A stretch of 64,000 nucleotides of DNA from assembly GCA_013396525.1 (NCBI GenBank), contig VWYX01001346.1, forward strand, positions 1-64,000, in the 5' to 3' direction. Both the position numbers and the translations under genes were made by a program. This DNA is from Chaetorhynchus papuensis (lineage: Eukaryota > Chordata > Aves > Passeriformes > Rhipiduridae). A model generated the notes under the pieces. That model did no database searches, was not told where the DNA came from, and saw only the letters and a program-made list of their open reading frames with translations. Positions 46,871 to 60,009 of this stretch are shown here, one piece after another. The stretch's first letter is position 1. Each line of letters begins with the position of its first letter.

Positions 46871-48639
46871 CCTTCTCAATTCCCACCCTGTTCACCTTTT
46901 CACAATCACCACACACTCCCTCTTCTCTTTCACACCCGTCCCCCAGCAGCCTTGTGCAATGACTCCCTCCCCATCACATTTCTTCCACATCCTCCTGGAG
47001 CCAACGTTGTTCCAGGCACATGTTGGATTTGTGAGCCAGGAGCTATGTGGGGAAAGTGTGATGCTGTATTGCTTCACACTGCCAAGAGCCAGCACCTACA
47101 CTGCTTAAACCAGACGAGCCAGGGAGCGCCCATCTCATCCCCGTGATTGTTTTTGGGACTGGTACAACTGGACATCCCAGACAGAAGGGTCATGGCTTCC
47201 TGCTGCAGCAGGAGAGCGATCCTTAATGCATCTTCAGTCCTGCTACTTCATGCCTGGAAGCTATGACATGTCACCTCACACGGGGACAAGCCATGTAGGA
47301 ATGCCTTCCTGAGGGATCTGGGAATGGGGAGGAAAGCAAGGATTTGTGCCACAGTGTGTACCTAAGCACTCAGAGGAAGGCAACCAGGTATCAAGGAGCT
47401 GGCCAGACAGAGATTTTTGTCTGCTATCTATTCCCATGAGCTGAGCTTTCTCCATTCCCAGTCCTGTTTGGACTTGTCAGCAGGGTATCAAAATGCCCTG
47501 TGCATCTGGCAAACATCTTCCCCTGCTAGAGCAGCTTTAGCTTCAAAGGAAACTCGGAAGCAAAAAGCCCACACCCAAGAGGAAAACCTGATTTTTTTTT
47601 TTTTCTGCCATTTTTTAATCTGTAAGATGTTTCCTCTTTCACATGGCTCCAGCAGCCCTTCCACATGAGAAATCCCAGGAAAGGAAAGCGATTTCCTCCA
47701 GCAGGCAACGAATACATTAATCCCCTCACAGACAGAATACATCAAACAGGCAGAATAACTTTGAATACACTAACCCTTGGAAACCCCCAGGACACAGAGC
47801 ATGTGTTCCTGCAGTGTCACCTCTACCAGCCCCGGCCCTGGTGCAGGTAGACACTTGGTTCACTGCCGAGGGACAGAGCAGTTCATCTCCAGGAGAACTC
47901 AGGGCACATGAAAGCAGAACTGCAACCCCACTCCGTTCCTTCCACAAGGCTGACACCATCAGGCAGGTTCCCAGTGTCGCCCTCTGCAGCTCTGTCAGGT
48001 TCCCAATTCCACACCACCCCACCTCCGCATCTCTCCCGGGATCCACTGCCATGCCCTGGGTGTCCTTCCCTGCCCGTTTTCTGGCTGTGCTGATTCCAAA
48101 CCTCCTTCCAAACCACCAGTGGGGACCTGGTTCGCTTCAGTTGTCTCATACCCTCCCAGCTGCCTCGGGGATGGAAGGAGCCTGGTCTGATGGAGACTGT
48201 CCATGAAAACCTGTGCTTCACCTTGGCCAGCAAGACAGCAACGCCTGGGGAAGCCTGGGGGGCCCTAGAGGGGATCAGACTCTGCAGGAAACGTTCCCGT
48301 GGGAAAAGGAACGCTGTGTCTCCCTTTTCCTCCCTCCCCAGGGAGACCTTGCAGGTATCCCCCCCCACACTTAACCAGCACTGCCAAAAACAGGTGTGTG
48401 GGAGCCAGAGAGTGAAGGTCTCGGGAGGATGGCGCAGCCTGGAGGGAGGTGATGGAGCAACAGGGATGGGGGACAGCTGTCCCTGATCAGGGAAGCCTCA
48501 CAGGGGCTGGAGGGCAGCCCCAGCCATGGGAAGCCCTCTCCAGCCACCTCCCCATGCCCAGAGCTGGGGAGAGGAACCAGGAATTGCACCCGGCTCCAGC
48601 CACCGACGTTTTCAGCGGAGGGAGGGTGCTCCAGCCCCG

Positions 48640-49040
48640 CATCCCGCGGTGTGCCCATTACCTCCACGCTAATTACATCTGTTGTCTGAAACAAATTGAT
48701 TCATTACAGTGTGCTGTGCTTAACCATGTTAACCAGCAACGCTCCTCTGCGATCCCGACCAGCTCCGTATCAAATCCTCCTTGAAAATCGCCGATAAATG
48801 ACAGTAAATCCAATACCTTCTCCAAGTGGAGTGTAAGATAATAAATAACCCCTGAGCCAGGGAGGAAAAGACAGCTTCCTTTCTAGGGCTTTGTATCCCG
48901 AATAATAAGCATGAGCAATTAAATTTCTATTGCTGTTTTTATCATCCGCTCGTTTATTTTTGTTTGGAAGGAGCCCGAGTGTTAAAGGAGCTCCTTGCAT
49001 GAAGGAACGTGTCTTCCTATTTTGATCTTTCACTGCCAGA
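48640..49040. promoter_or_regulatory. Candidate conserved non-coding element
   Basis: Repeat-free sequence with TF-like cores (gctaattacatctg, caaattgattcattac, aataataagcatgagcaatt, gataaataacc). No reading frame of interest. Typical of intronic enhancers of developmental regulators; conservation not tested. Confidence 0.3.
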
Positions 49041-49436
49041 TCACCCTAAGTGCCAAAAATCAGAACAGCAGAATATTGGACTACCCTGAGAAATGTTTTT
49101 ATAGAGGGTTTTTTCTGGACACTAAGCTTCACTCTCCCTAATTAGTGGATTATTCACTCGGCAGCAAGAAAAATTAGAAATGGGAGATAGGGGTGTGATT
49201 ATATATATGGTTGCATATAATTTGTACATATAAAATATATTAAAAATTATGGTTTTTTGGTGGAAATTAGCTATTTTTCCTTTCTTATCCCCCCACCCCG
49301 GTCCTCCTGAGATGTGGTTCTGTTAACTGCAGCGTTTAGGCAAGCCGATAACTTTACAGGATGCTGGCAAAATTGAAGGTGATTCATGTCATTTAAACTG
49401 GGGGTGAGGGGGGAGAGGGAGAGAAACAGCCCATTC

Positions 49437-49454
49437 ATTTGCATGCATTTGCAT
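49437..49454 (+). promoter_or_regulatory. Paired POU octamers (ATTTGCAT twice)
   Basis: Two exact octamers at 49437-49444 and 49447-49454 start 10 bases apart. The junction ATGCATTTGCAT is one base from the MORE element ATGCATATGCAT bound by Oct dimers. Confidence 0.5.
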
Positions 49455-49715
49455 TTTTTAAACTCGCAGGGTGGTTTGACAGCTCTGGAGCTCAGCGAGC
49501 TTGAGAAATGACCTTATGGTTCCCATGCCCCCGGGGAGGTTGATGGCCAGAGGCTGGAAGTGTGCTGAGGCTGACGTTTTCCTTCCTTCCCCTCCCTCCT
49601 CTCCCTCCTCCTGCGCTCCCCCCTTCCCCTTCCCAAGCCAAGGGTGGGGTCCTCAATAATAACAGGCTTAAAAATAGCATCAGATGGTGACAAATGTCAC
49701 CAGTGCATGCACACA

Positions 49716-49717
<2 letters not shown>

Positions 49718-49749
<32 letters not shown>
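49718..49749 (+). repeat. (AC)n microsatellite
   Basis: About 14-16 AC units with one AAC interruption. Confidence 0.95.
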
Positions 49750-49750
<1 letters not shown>

Positions 49751-50211
49751 GTGCATGAAAATGCTGAGCAGACGACGTGGAGTTAAACAGAAAAAATCCC
49801 ATTTTATAATAGAAAATTACAGCATTGTTAAAATAAACTGGAGGGAGATGGTGGAATGGGTGGAGAGCACCTAAAATAAACGTATTCTGCAGATGACGTT
49901 GTGAAACATTGCATTTATGGTCATGCTTAAAACTCATTCATTACTTTCTTGCCAGGAAAAGCCCCACTTATAAAAAATTGAATGGTGGGATACTGGACCA
50001 CTTCCCCCCACGTTCTGCCAACAGATTTAGACACCTGAAGCTGCAACAGGAAAAAAAGAGGGGTTGGGAGAGCTAAGCTTTGTCCCCTTTTTGGATGAAA
50101 AACCCCAGATACAATCCAGGAACCACAGCAATGTCATAAACCACCTCCAATGTGCACTCCCTGGGTGACCCAAAGCTCATCCAGGCACTCAGCTGCTCAA
50201 AAACCCCTTCT

Positions 50212-50247
50212 GTTTGTTTTTTGTTTGTTGTTGTTGTTGTTGTTTTT
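50212..50247 (+). repeat. (GTT)n / T-rich simple repeat
   Basis: TGTTTG units followed by five GTT units and a T run. Confidence 0.9.
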
Positions 50248-50834
50248 ATAATCTTTTTTTCCTCCAACCTCCTTCAGTAGAACACTGAAGGATCTCAGCA
50301 CCTCCAAACCAGCAACGTAAAACTGAAATATCAGTGAGAGAGAGAGGCGAAATGCTCGTTTTAGCACCGTGGCAAGTAAACACCAGAAGTACACTCGATA
50401 TAAAGATACATGCACAGAAAACAGACAAAGCAAACTCGTTCGCAGGGGTGGAAATGGAGCACTGGCACAGCTCGGAGCAGCCCTGGAAAGCTGTGCCAGC
50501 CCTGAGGAGGGACAGGATCCTGGCCCCGGGTCTCAGCGTTGCTCAGTGGCAGCAGCAAGAGACCTGTGACCTGTGAGGGCTCTTCACCAGCACTTCCCTT
50601 TTCCCATCTCCTTCCTCACCCCTGGCGACAACGCCCTGGAAAGCCGAGCCCTTGGAAGAGATAAAGGCTGCCAGGGAGAGCCCAGGCTTGTGCAAGGTGT
50701 GGCTGCTGGTTCAGGGCTGTGTCACTGTCCCCTTCCCATGGGGACAGTGCTTCACAGCCTGAGTCTTGGCTGGGAGATGGCGATTTAGGCTCTTAATTGT
50801 GTGCTGGCGCGTCACATAACTGCTGTAACGAGCA

Positions 50835-51000
50835 GCGCTTCAGTATTTTAATACTCTAATATTTTAATATATTAATATTCCGGCACATTAATGTTTTATT
50901 GTTTGTATATTTTAGATGTTTATAATTTCACATTAATATTGTATACATTCACATTTTATGTGTTTTTATTTTATATTTTCGATACTCGTATCGAGATTTT
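50835..51000. repeat. AT-rich low-complexity patch
   Basis: Repeated TTAATA/TATTTTA units, ending with a 16-base hairpin at 50979-50994. Confidence 0.7.
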
Positions 51001-51601
51001 CCTGAGCGTCTCCCTTTAAAATGTGCATTGCTTGGCCTTCTCTTTGCTATGATTTTTTCCCTCAGGAAAGTGCTGGCTCCTGACTGTGTTTCCTTTTGCT
51101 GTGCCTACAGTCACTCTCAGTGGGAGCACCCCCCCAGAGATGTGGGGGTGCCCCAGGGCAAGCAGGGGATGCAAAGCAGCTGCCCCCCCATGCCAGGCTC
51201 ATTCTGCATTCAGCACAGCGGAGGAAGGAGCCTGAGGCTCTGGCTGATCTCTGCCTGCTCCTGGTGTCAAAATGTCATTTTTTTCCAGGCAGAACAAGGT
51301 GTCTCCAGTCCTCCCCTTCACCCAGCCTGTGTGTGGAGAGGGATTCAGAGTGCAAGGCCAGGGGCAAGGCTTGGGGTTGAGTATCCCTGGCCACTGCTCC
51401 CCCATCCCAGCCAGCTGGCCTCCCACTCCCGAGCATCCCTCGGCCCTTGCTGACACAAAACCCCTGGAAGAATTCCAGCTTTACCCCTGAAGCATGAGAC
51501 CACCCAGCAAAGCATCCCAGAGGTGTCAGAACCAGGCTTTGGGGTGCTCAGCATGCCAGGCCACCCCAGGCTGCCAACCCTGTCAGGAGAGGGAGTCAGA
51601 G

Positions 51602-51757
51602 AACCACAGAATCAGTCTCAGAATGGTCTGGGTTGGAAAGGACCTTTGAGCTCATCTCCTTCCACCCCCTGCCACGGGCAGGGACACCTTCCACTACCCC
51701 AGGTTGCTCCAAGCCCCGTCCAACCTGGCCTTGGGCGCTTCCAAGGACGGGAGAGTC
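51602..51757 (-). mobile_element. CR1 3' terminal fragment, antisense
   Basis: accacagaatcagtctcag, then ggtctgggttggaaaggacc and ccacgggcagggacacct. Confidence 0.92.
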
Positions 51758-52165
51758 AGTAGGAGATCTCAACACCTTTCCTCACCCTGATTTATTTTCT
51801 ACCACCACCTCCCCGGCCTGGAGCACTCAGCAGCCTGAGGCTCAGATGCTTTGGCTCTGCTGCTCTGCTACCTGCACCTCTTTCCCAATCCCTGCTCCAG
51901 GCTGCAGGAGCGGAGGCAGCAGCCAGGGTGGGCTGGCTGCTCTCCCTCTGCATCCACCCATGGTCCTGTCTGTGCAGACCTGCCTGCTGCATCCATCAGC
52001 CCATAAATGTATGTGGGCTATTTTCTTCCCCCAGTTTTATTTGTGCCTCTTCGTAATGAGGCAATTAAGATGTGCATGTGAGATCACCGTAATCTGTCAA
52101 AATATTACAGCTACTTTCAATGGGATACGCTGGCCAGTGATTGATCACTCCTGCTCCTGTTACTT

Positions 52166-52334
52166 GGTGGAAAAACACTGGCACGGGTTGCCCAGAGAAG
52201 CTGTGGCTGCCCCATCCTTGGGAGTATCCAAGGATGGGACTTGGAGCAACCTGGAATAGTGGAAGATGTCCCTGCCATGGCAGGGGGCTTGGACAAGATG
52301 GGCCCTTCAAACCCAAACCAATCTAGGATTCTGT
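52166..52334 (+). mobile_element. CR1 3' terminal fragment
   Basis: aacactggcacgggttgccc, ending in accaatctaggattctg. Confidence 0.92.
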
Positions 52335-54392
52335 TCTGGTGGCACAGGGACACTGAGGCTCTGTTCCTGCATCCACCAACTGCTCCACAACGTTGAGCAA
52401 GTCCCTTGTGCCAATGTCCCTGAGCAAAGCCACCCACACTGACACCCCATTCGAAGCCAGCCCCACGGGGACAACACCACTGCCTTGGCCGAGCACTTCG
52501 CTCCAATTTGGGAGACTAAGAAAGATTTGGGATCCTTGAATGCCTATTTGAAGGCAGACAGAGAGGTGGGATTATTTTTTTTTTTTTTAATTTAAAACAG
52601 TAGGAAGGTGCAAAACCTAAAAAAGGCAAATATTGCCTTTATATTTATTCTTTAATATAGGGGCACACCTCCCCTCTGAACATCTTGTCTCCAGAAGAAC
52701 ATGTTATTAAACCACCCACCCCAGCAGCAAGCGTTTATGCCCTCCAGCAGGAAGGTGGGGCAGAAAGCTCCTCGCCTTTCAATCACTTCCCTGGGATGCC
52801 TGGAACGATGAGGAAAAGGTGGCGACACCAACCACTGCCTCCCCCACAAGGAAACCACCGGGGCTCTGCAGGACACCATCCCCTCTGCAGGCCCACAGGT
52901 GGTTCTGTGCCAGGGAACCACCTCACAGCAACAGCACCAGGGTCCTACTGCCAGGCTGGGCACCCACTCCAGGAACTGGGACCAGTCTGGGAAACACGGC
53001 GTTGAGCTGGGAAAGCTGGGGTCTAACTGAGCTCATCCACCCGAAAATGAGGATCTTGCCAAAAACTCATGGATTTTGCTTGGGTGTGGGCAGGGCAGAA
53101 AGGGGCAGAGGCTTCCACAGTGATGCTCTGGCTAGGAAGGATGCACAGAAGGTGCCGTTCTCCTTGGAAGATGCTCGCTGGCAGCAGGGATGGGGAGGAA
53201 GCCCTGTGGGTGGGTGCAGAGGTGGCATCACCCCACAGGTCTCCTGGCTAGGGAGCAGCTCTGTAAGTGGAGCAGGTCAGCACAATTTAAAGGGATGTTC
53301 CATGGGACACCAATGGCAAAGGCCAAGCAGAGTCCCCACGATGCTGACACGGATGGAGAACCTCCCACTGGTGCCAGGAGGAGAGGGGTGGCCGAGGAGC
53401 CCAGCCCTCCACAGGATGCATGAGATGGAAGAACCCCAGGAGTCGAGGGTGGTTTGATCACATAATTAAAGTGGTTTGGCTTCAGGGAGTGAGATCACAG
53501 AGGTGACCTTCACCCTGGTATTTCTTCATTACTTACTGGACTTGCCAGTATTCATACTAATCTCTGAACAAAATCCTTGGGCATACAAGGGTTCATCCTT
53601 ACCAACATCTGGCTGGCAAGTTGAGCCCACGTGAACTATTTATATTTCCACATACTATATAAAACTGCCCTTTTTTTTTTCAGCTGGAACTACTAGTTTC
53701 CTACAAGCAGGCCACAAAAAAGCCATATTCACTGAAGTCCCATCAGGGAATCCAAAATAAAACGTGCTCTAGAAACCTCTCCAGAGTTTCCAGTGATGCC
53801 AACAACAGTCTCTTTCTCTTCCCAGTTTCCAAAATCCATGCAGGAGTTTATCCAGCCATGCAGATCTGGGGCACATCAGTACTGGAGATCTGCTGGATCT
53901 CCCTGGTACAATATCCCTTGGGAAGCAGCACGAGGACTGTTAGCTCAGGGAGGTGGTGACAGGTGCCACTCATTTGGTCACCAGGCTGTGGAGGCCGAAG
54001 CACAGGTCCTGTGCCCTTTGTGAATCCATCCCAGGGAATTTCTGATGACTTCTTACACACCACAGCAAATACACATCTGTCAACAAATCCATCCCTGCAG
54101 GTCAACTCCAGCTTCCCAGAGCCTACATGAAACACTCTGCACTTCATCAGCTTTGTTTACATTCAGATACAGTCTGGCAAAATTGCAAATCATGAATCAA
54201 ACCATCCCTCAGAGAGCTGAATAGTTGGCTGCTGCTGGTTGTAATGGGAATTTGCTGCTGCTCCATGACCACCAGGACCTGACCCCAGCACATTTAAGGC
54301 CAGGTTTTCTGGCCTCAGTTCCTCTCTGGGGAGGAACTTGGGGCCCAAGCTGAGCTCTTGGGTGGCACATGGCAATGAACAGGTTGAGCTCG
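52335..54392. other. Intronic stretch without identified feature
   Basis: A 14-base T run at 52575-52588. The GC-rich open frame at 52819-53457 has no recognisable domain or splice pattern. Nothing else recognised. Confidence 0.45.
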
Positions 54393-54462
54393 TGGCAGGG
54401 TCTTGGAACTACCTGATCTTTAAGGTCCCTTCCAACCGAAACCAGTCTGTGATTCTATGATC
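54393..54462 (+). mobile_element. CR1 3' terminal fragment
   Basis: ctgatctttaaggtcccttc, ending in ccagtctgtgattctatgat. Confidence 0.88.
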
Positions 54463-55615
54463 CCAACACCAAGTCCCATGCCCCTCCCATTTCCTTGGAA
54501 CCAGTTCTCAGCCCCAGATAAATGCCAACAGGAGCCCTGGCAGGGCCAGAATAGAGTTCAATGTCTCCTATAATTGAAGGGCCATGTTTTCACTTTGGTT
54601 TCCTTTTCCCGGCTTCTTTAAATTGCCCATCAGACTTCCCAGTTTCAGAATTTATAGAAAGCTCCAAAATCAGGAGCTCCAGGTCACTTCTGGGTGGCAG
54701 CTTGATGAAGTCTGCATGCTGCATGACAAATGCCATCTGATGTGCTGAGCAGGTCTTGGCAAAGGGGGATTCTGGTGATAAATTGTCAAATAAACATAAA
54801 CAATTAGTGGAGCTGCATCAAAGGCACCGCCTGGCTCCAGATGGTGTTTTGAGGACTTCATCCACACACAGGGCAGGGGCAAATTAATTAACCACAGCAT
54901 CTAGGCAGGTACCAGAGAGGAGACTTTATAGAGTGGTCACATCTGACCACAGTCTTTCCTTGCAGCCTTGTCCCCCCCATTGAAGCATCTTCTTGGAGGT
55001 CTGGAGCTTGAGGGGATGGTGCTCTGGGCATGAGCTCCCTACTTCTAGTCTCTGCTGAGGCTTCAGAAGATGCTGCAAGGCTGAAGATGCTCAATATCCT
55101 TTTTTTTTTTTTCTTGAAACCCTGAGTGGACCCTGTCTACACAGCTCTGTGTAGCCTTGATGCTCTCCTGGCCGTGCTCTATTTGATGTTGCTGGTACAG
55201 GCAATGATCCTGGGTGAGCATCTCCCCCCACTATATCCATATGCACACACCTAAAACACGTGTGGGAGGGGGGGAATATGTTAAGTGAAACAGGAGAGTT
55301 TCCAGGCATCCTCTGCAACCACCCCACTCTCATGGAAACTCATTCACACTTCAAGCGATGCGCTCCCCCTCCCACACCACCAAAATGAGGAAGAGAAGAG
55401 AGAGCAAGAGGAAAATCCCCACCGGAGATATGCCCGTGCCAGGGTCTGGCTGAACATCAGGTCGCTGGTCCCCCCAGCAGCTCTGGCATGAGATGGATGA
55501 AGGTCCATGAGGTATGTGACATTGCTGGTGGCATTTCTGCCCATGTGTGTGCAGCCACTCTCCTCCAACACCTTCCCCTTGTGCCCAGACCCTGCTATAG
55601 GGAGTGATATAGGAG

Positions 55616-55616
<1 letters not shown>

Positions 55617-55654
<38 letters not shown>
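55617..55654 (+). repeat. (TA)n microsatellite
   Basis: About 19 TA units with one CA interruption. Confidence 0.95.
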
Positions 55655-55656
<2 letters not shown>

Positions 55657-55989
55657 ATACATCCCTATGGACACACAACATTACAATCCAATGAGCACAC
55701 CAGTGGTAGGTGCCTCCTTCCAGCACAGCCTTAAAAATAGCCAAAAAAGCCATTTCCTCCCATTCTGAACTCTCCTGGGAGAACAGGCCAGCCCCTTCGC
55801 TCTCTCTCTCTCTCGTCCTGTTCTTCTTCAGAGCCAGAAAAAGGAAAAGAAATTAAAAAAAGGCTCCTATTGAACGGCCTGCACACACTGGGTGGGTTTG
55901 CTTCCTGACAAAAAAAAAACCAAAAAAAAAAAACCAACAACCAACCAACCACGGCGGAAAAATGTGCCCAGCTTAACCATGGAAAACTG

Positions 55990-56500
55990 GTTTGGCTGGC
56001 GTCCCTCCAGAGTGGACAGGATTGCGAGGGACTTGGACGCAGATCCGGGTGAGGCTGTCACCAGCCTGCATGAAAACACGGCTCCAAAATAAAATACATT
56101 TTCTGAGGGCTCCAAAAAAGCAGAGAGCAAAGGATGGGGATCCAGCTTCCCCTTCTCTTCTCCCCCCACCTCGCCCCCAGAGGGAAAGCCACCAGCGGGA
56201 GGACTTTGGGAATAAAAATAAAAGGGTCAGAGCGCTCACACATTAAATCAGAAGCAGATGTGTGCCTGCTCGCCAGCCTGAGTCACCGCGGGAGGGTGGG
56301 GAAGGGGGGGTTATCGCTATTTTGGTGCTGGGTGTGGGGTACAGAAAACAATGTGAGGAGAAGGCGGTGCAGTGTTTGAGCAGGCTTAATATCGGCTTGG
56401 GAGCAGGTACAGGCAGGCTCCAGCAGCGGTGGGGTGGGAAGCTCAGCTCGGCGGTGGCATTGGCAGCAGCTGCGCCCCATCCCCTGCCCGGGCAGGACTG
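55990..56500. promoter_or_regulatory. Candidate regulatory region
   Basis: Repeat-free intronic sequence with moderate CG content, a TGAGTCAC (AP-1-type) site at 56279-56286 and AT-rich blocks (ggaataaaaataaaaggg). No exon evident. Low confidence. Confidence 0.2.
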
Positions 56501-57439
56501 CTCCTCCAGACCCTGCCCAGGCTCCCTGGCAGCATCACTGGGCATCCCCAGTGGCACACATCCCTGTTTGGGGGTGTTTCTTGCTGGTCTCCATTTTGGA
56601 ACCCAGTATCATCCCTCCAGGAGGAGCACCCAACCATCCCCATGCATTGGCCAAGACGCTGCCCGGCCTGAGGTGTCTCCAAACTCACACCAAGGCAGAG
56701 GCAGGAACCCTGTCCTCTCTCTCACAAGGACAACCTCAGCAGCTCAGCACCTCTCTAAAGCCCTGCTTGCTTGGGGCCGAGCCCCGTAACACCAGCTCAG
56801 CTTCTCCTTTCAGCTCCTGCTGGGCCCTGCGCTGCTGACACCGTGTTGCCGTTCATTAGGCTCATAATCCTACAGGTATTTAGGAGATAGGTACCTCAGA
56901 TTGGTCTACTTAACTCTGGCATAACTCAAAATATTCTATTCCTGCTCAACTCCCATGAGAGCCCTTGCAGCCTCATTGGTTTGTAATTGCCATTTCAGTC
57001 CTGGAGCTCTACACATGCGAGTTCCCATGCTGTGGCTGGACCAGAAGAGTTCCCACACAGATATGAGGTGGCTTTTGGAGAGGTGTGTTCGTGGAAGGTG
57101 CCTCTGCAGAGCATCTTGCCCTGCAGTGGCAATCCAGCTTGCAGAGACACGGCCCCTCCAGCAGCACCACCCATCTGTACCATGGGCAGTGGATTGTGCT
57201 GGGCTTGTACGGTGCTGCTGCAGTCAAACCCAACACAGGGTGAAAACTCAAGACCCTGGTTCAGAGAAAAGACCAAAGAGACACAGATGTTACCCGTGAG
57301 TGTCTCCTCTGAGTCACCTACAGACCCTGCCCCATCGGAGGGTGGGTGAATATTGCATCTCCCCATCCTCTGCTGCCCCAAAGAGGAACTCCACAGCTGC
57401 TCCATCCATGGAAACAAGAGGTGATGGCTTTGAACTAAA

Positions 57440-57677
57440 AGAGTGGAGATTCAGACTAGCTGGGAGGAAGAAATTATCATGATGAGGGTGGTAAAACACT
57501 GGCACAGGTTTCCCAGAGAAGCTGTGACTGCCCCATCCCTGGAAACATTCAAGTCCAGGTTGGACAGGACTTGGAGCAACCCAGTTTAGTGAAAGGTGTC
57601 CCTGCCCAGGGCAGGGGGCTGGAATGAGATGACCTTCAAAAGTCACTTCCAACCCAAGCCATCTGATGATTCGGTGG
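57440..57677 (+). mobile_element. CR1 3' region
   Basis: aaacactggcacaggtttcc, then catccctggaaacattcaag, ending atgattcggtgg. Confidence 0.92.
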
Positions 57678-58679
57678 TCCCATGACCATTTTTTCATTGT
57701 CCTGACCATGCTGAAGCCCCAGTGAGATGCATCACGTCCCTAACTCTTAAGCTGGGCATTTCTAGTGGAAATACTGCTAGGTTTCAGTACAGGATGGTCA
57801 GGGAAGGGGGATGAGACTTTTATCCAGACTTTTTATATGTAAACCAACCATCTAATGAGCTCTCTGAAGACCACAGGTAATATATGGGCATAACCTTATA
57901 GCGTGGCCCAAGCACCAAATATCCAGAGGCAACTCCCTGTCTTCCAGGGATGATTTAATCCAGCTCTCAAGGTTACAGAGCAATTTAACTGAAGATCTGG
58001 GGTCAGATTCAGATTTCATTTGTATCTCAGCTCTTTCTGTGTGCAAAGTCCCTGGTTTCTCTGCCAACCTGGTTGCAAGCTAAACAGCAGCTGAGTCCTC
58101 AGCTCAGCCCTCAGATCCTGCAAAGCCTCGCCCGCCTGAGCAATCCACGCGATCCGGCGGGGCCCACCCATGCCCAGCTCGGTAAATATAGTCAAAGCTG
58201 GTGGAGGACCAACAGAAAAAAAACATTTGAACTCTCCCTGGAAGAAGGAAAAGAAAAATATCCACTGCTTAGATGTTTCGTGCAAACACACGGAAAGAAA
58301 ATAATACCGAAAATCAATAGGATTAATTTTTTTCAACCGATGCTTCTGCAAGCAAGGAGAGGGTCTGCGGGATCAGGTCCCTCAGCAGGCAAGTCCTATG
58401 TCCCAGCTGACTCTTTGCATATGCCAACTCACAGTCTGATCTGATTTAAACCAGCTGAGTTGTAAATGAGGCTTATGATGGAATTGGCAAATGACCCTTC
58501 AATGCAGCATCGCAAACCAACAGCACTCAAAAATAACCAGGGGTCGAGTCAGGACTCAGCTCTCGGCCAAGGGTGAGTGCAGGATCCGGGGTGCATCACG
58601 CCACGGGCTACAAAACACCCCAAGCAAGCAGGGAGAACCCCTGGGCTCTCCCCTCTTTAGAGGGGTGACCTTTCCAAAA

Positions 58680-58709
58680 CAACAACAACAACAACAAAAA
58701 AAAAAAAAT
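58680..58709 (+). repeat. (AAC)n-poly(A) simple repeat
   Basis: Five AAC units followed by 13 A. Confidence 0.9.
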
Positions 58710-59369
58710 AGGGAAAAGGAGGAGAAAATGCAGCCCTGACATGTACAGAGAGACGGTCTCGCCTGTTTGTGTTGGCCTATACTGAACTCCAGGCAGTTTC
58801 CAACTGGAACCCAGAAATGCTGATGGTGTTTGGAGACTGTCTACATCCCTCCCATGACGTGAAGAGGCATTCAGGATGATGGGCTAGGATGTTGGTATTT
58901 TTTTTTCCCCTAACAACTATATTTACTGTTACATTTTGAACTGCCCATGCTGTCATTACAATGTCAGATGAAATTACATGTGTGATAACCGTAACATCGA
59001 CACATGCACAAGTTCACAGAGGCTTTACAAGGAAACAGCTTTAAGGGAAGAGGGAAGCTGCTCACATGCCTCAACTCAAAGGGGATGTCCAAAGGAGTCT
59101 TTGAATTACAGGGCACTGCCTACAGCCCGAACTTGGCCTTGCTGGAACTGAAATGCTTTTTTTTTGGGGGCTTTGCTGGGTAAAATGTATTCTTATTTAT
59201 CCTGGTGTAATTCCGGATTGACTTCAGGGATTTAACTGATGCTGTTCTGGACTTGCACCAGCACAGAGAGGATGAGGATGTTACAGTGGTCTGCAGGACA
59301 GACTTGCAAAGTGATCTGAATTGCACTGGGATTCTGTGCTGGAGCCACCCCGAAGATCACAACTCCTGA

Positions 59370-59495
59370 AGTGTTTTGGGTTGGAAGGGACCTTAACGCT
59401 CTTCCAGTTCCAAGCCCCTGCCATGGGGACCTTCCTCTAGACCAGGTTGCTCCAGGCCCCATCCAACATGGTCTGGAACACTTCCAGGGATGGGA
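59370..59495 (-). mobile_element. CR1 3' fragment, antisense
   Basis: tgttttgggttggaagggac, then aacacttccagggatggga; diverged. Confidence 0.87.
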
Positions 59496-60009
59496 TATGG
59501 AAGTGCAGAATGAAGATAGCTACACCACTGCAAAACCATCTTGTATCAACGTGGCTGAACCCCTTTCACACGTATGCCCCTACAGAGCACTTCAAGGTGC
59601 TCTCTCCTGATCCAAGATGTGCTAGAGCCATAAGAAAGGAAGCCCAGCTTCTGATCCACTACCAGGCCAGAGGTAACTGCTGCACAAAGCTCAGCCTTTG
59701 AGGTGTTCAGAAAATCCCAATTTCCCCTGTGAAAAAGCAGCAATCAGATTTCTTCCAACTGCTATGGGCAGCTGGGTGAAGAGAACTTGGCTGGTGCTCC
59801 TGGAGTATGGTTCCAGCAGCAAACTCCAGAAGAGAGGCCTATCTTCCACTGGCACAGCTGGATGCATAAGGCAACATCTGTACAGCTCTGATTGCATCTG
59901 CTAAGGGGGGAATGGTGCAAGTCTAACTAGGCCAGTCCAGTTAAAGTGCCACAGCTCCCAGAGAAACCTACAGGATGTTACAGATCAACCTTGCACTGCA
60001 TTGTGACAT

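Larger units (their letters stand above)
46871..51601. other. Probable ZBTB7C 5' intron, left part
   Basis: No CR1 and no coding exon recognised over 4.7 kb. 48640-49040 and 49090-49520 look like non-coding elements; (AC)n at 49718; T/GTT tract at 50212; hairpin at 50462; AT-rich patch at 50835-51000. Confidence 0.45.

Noticed and set aside
49718..49749. Histidine/threonine-repeat peptides across the (AC)n run
   Set aside because: Translation of a microsatellite.
52819..53457. 212-codon plus-strand frame in GC-rich intron sequence
   Set aside because: Low-complexity, no conserved motif, and shorter frames overlap on the same strand.
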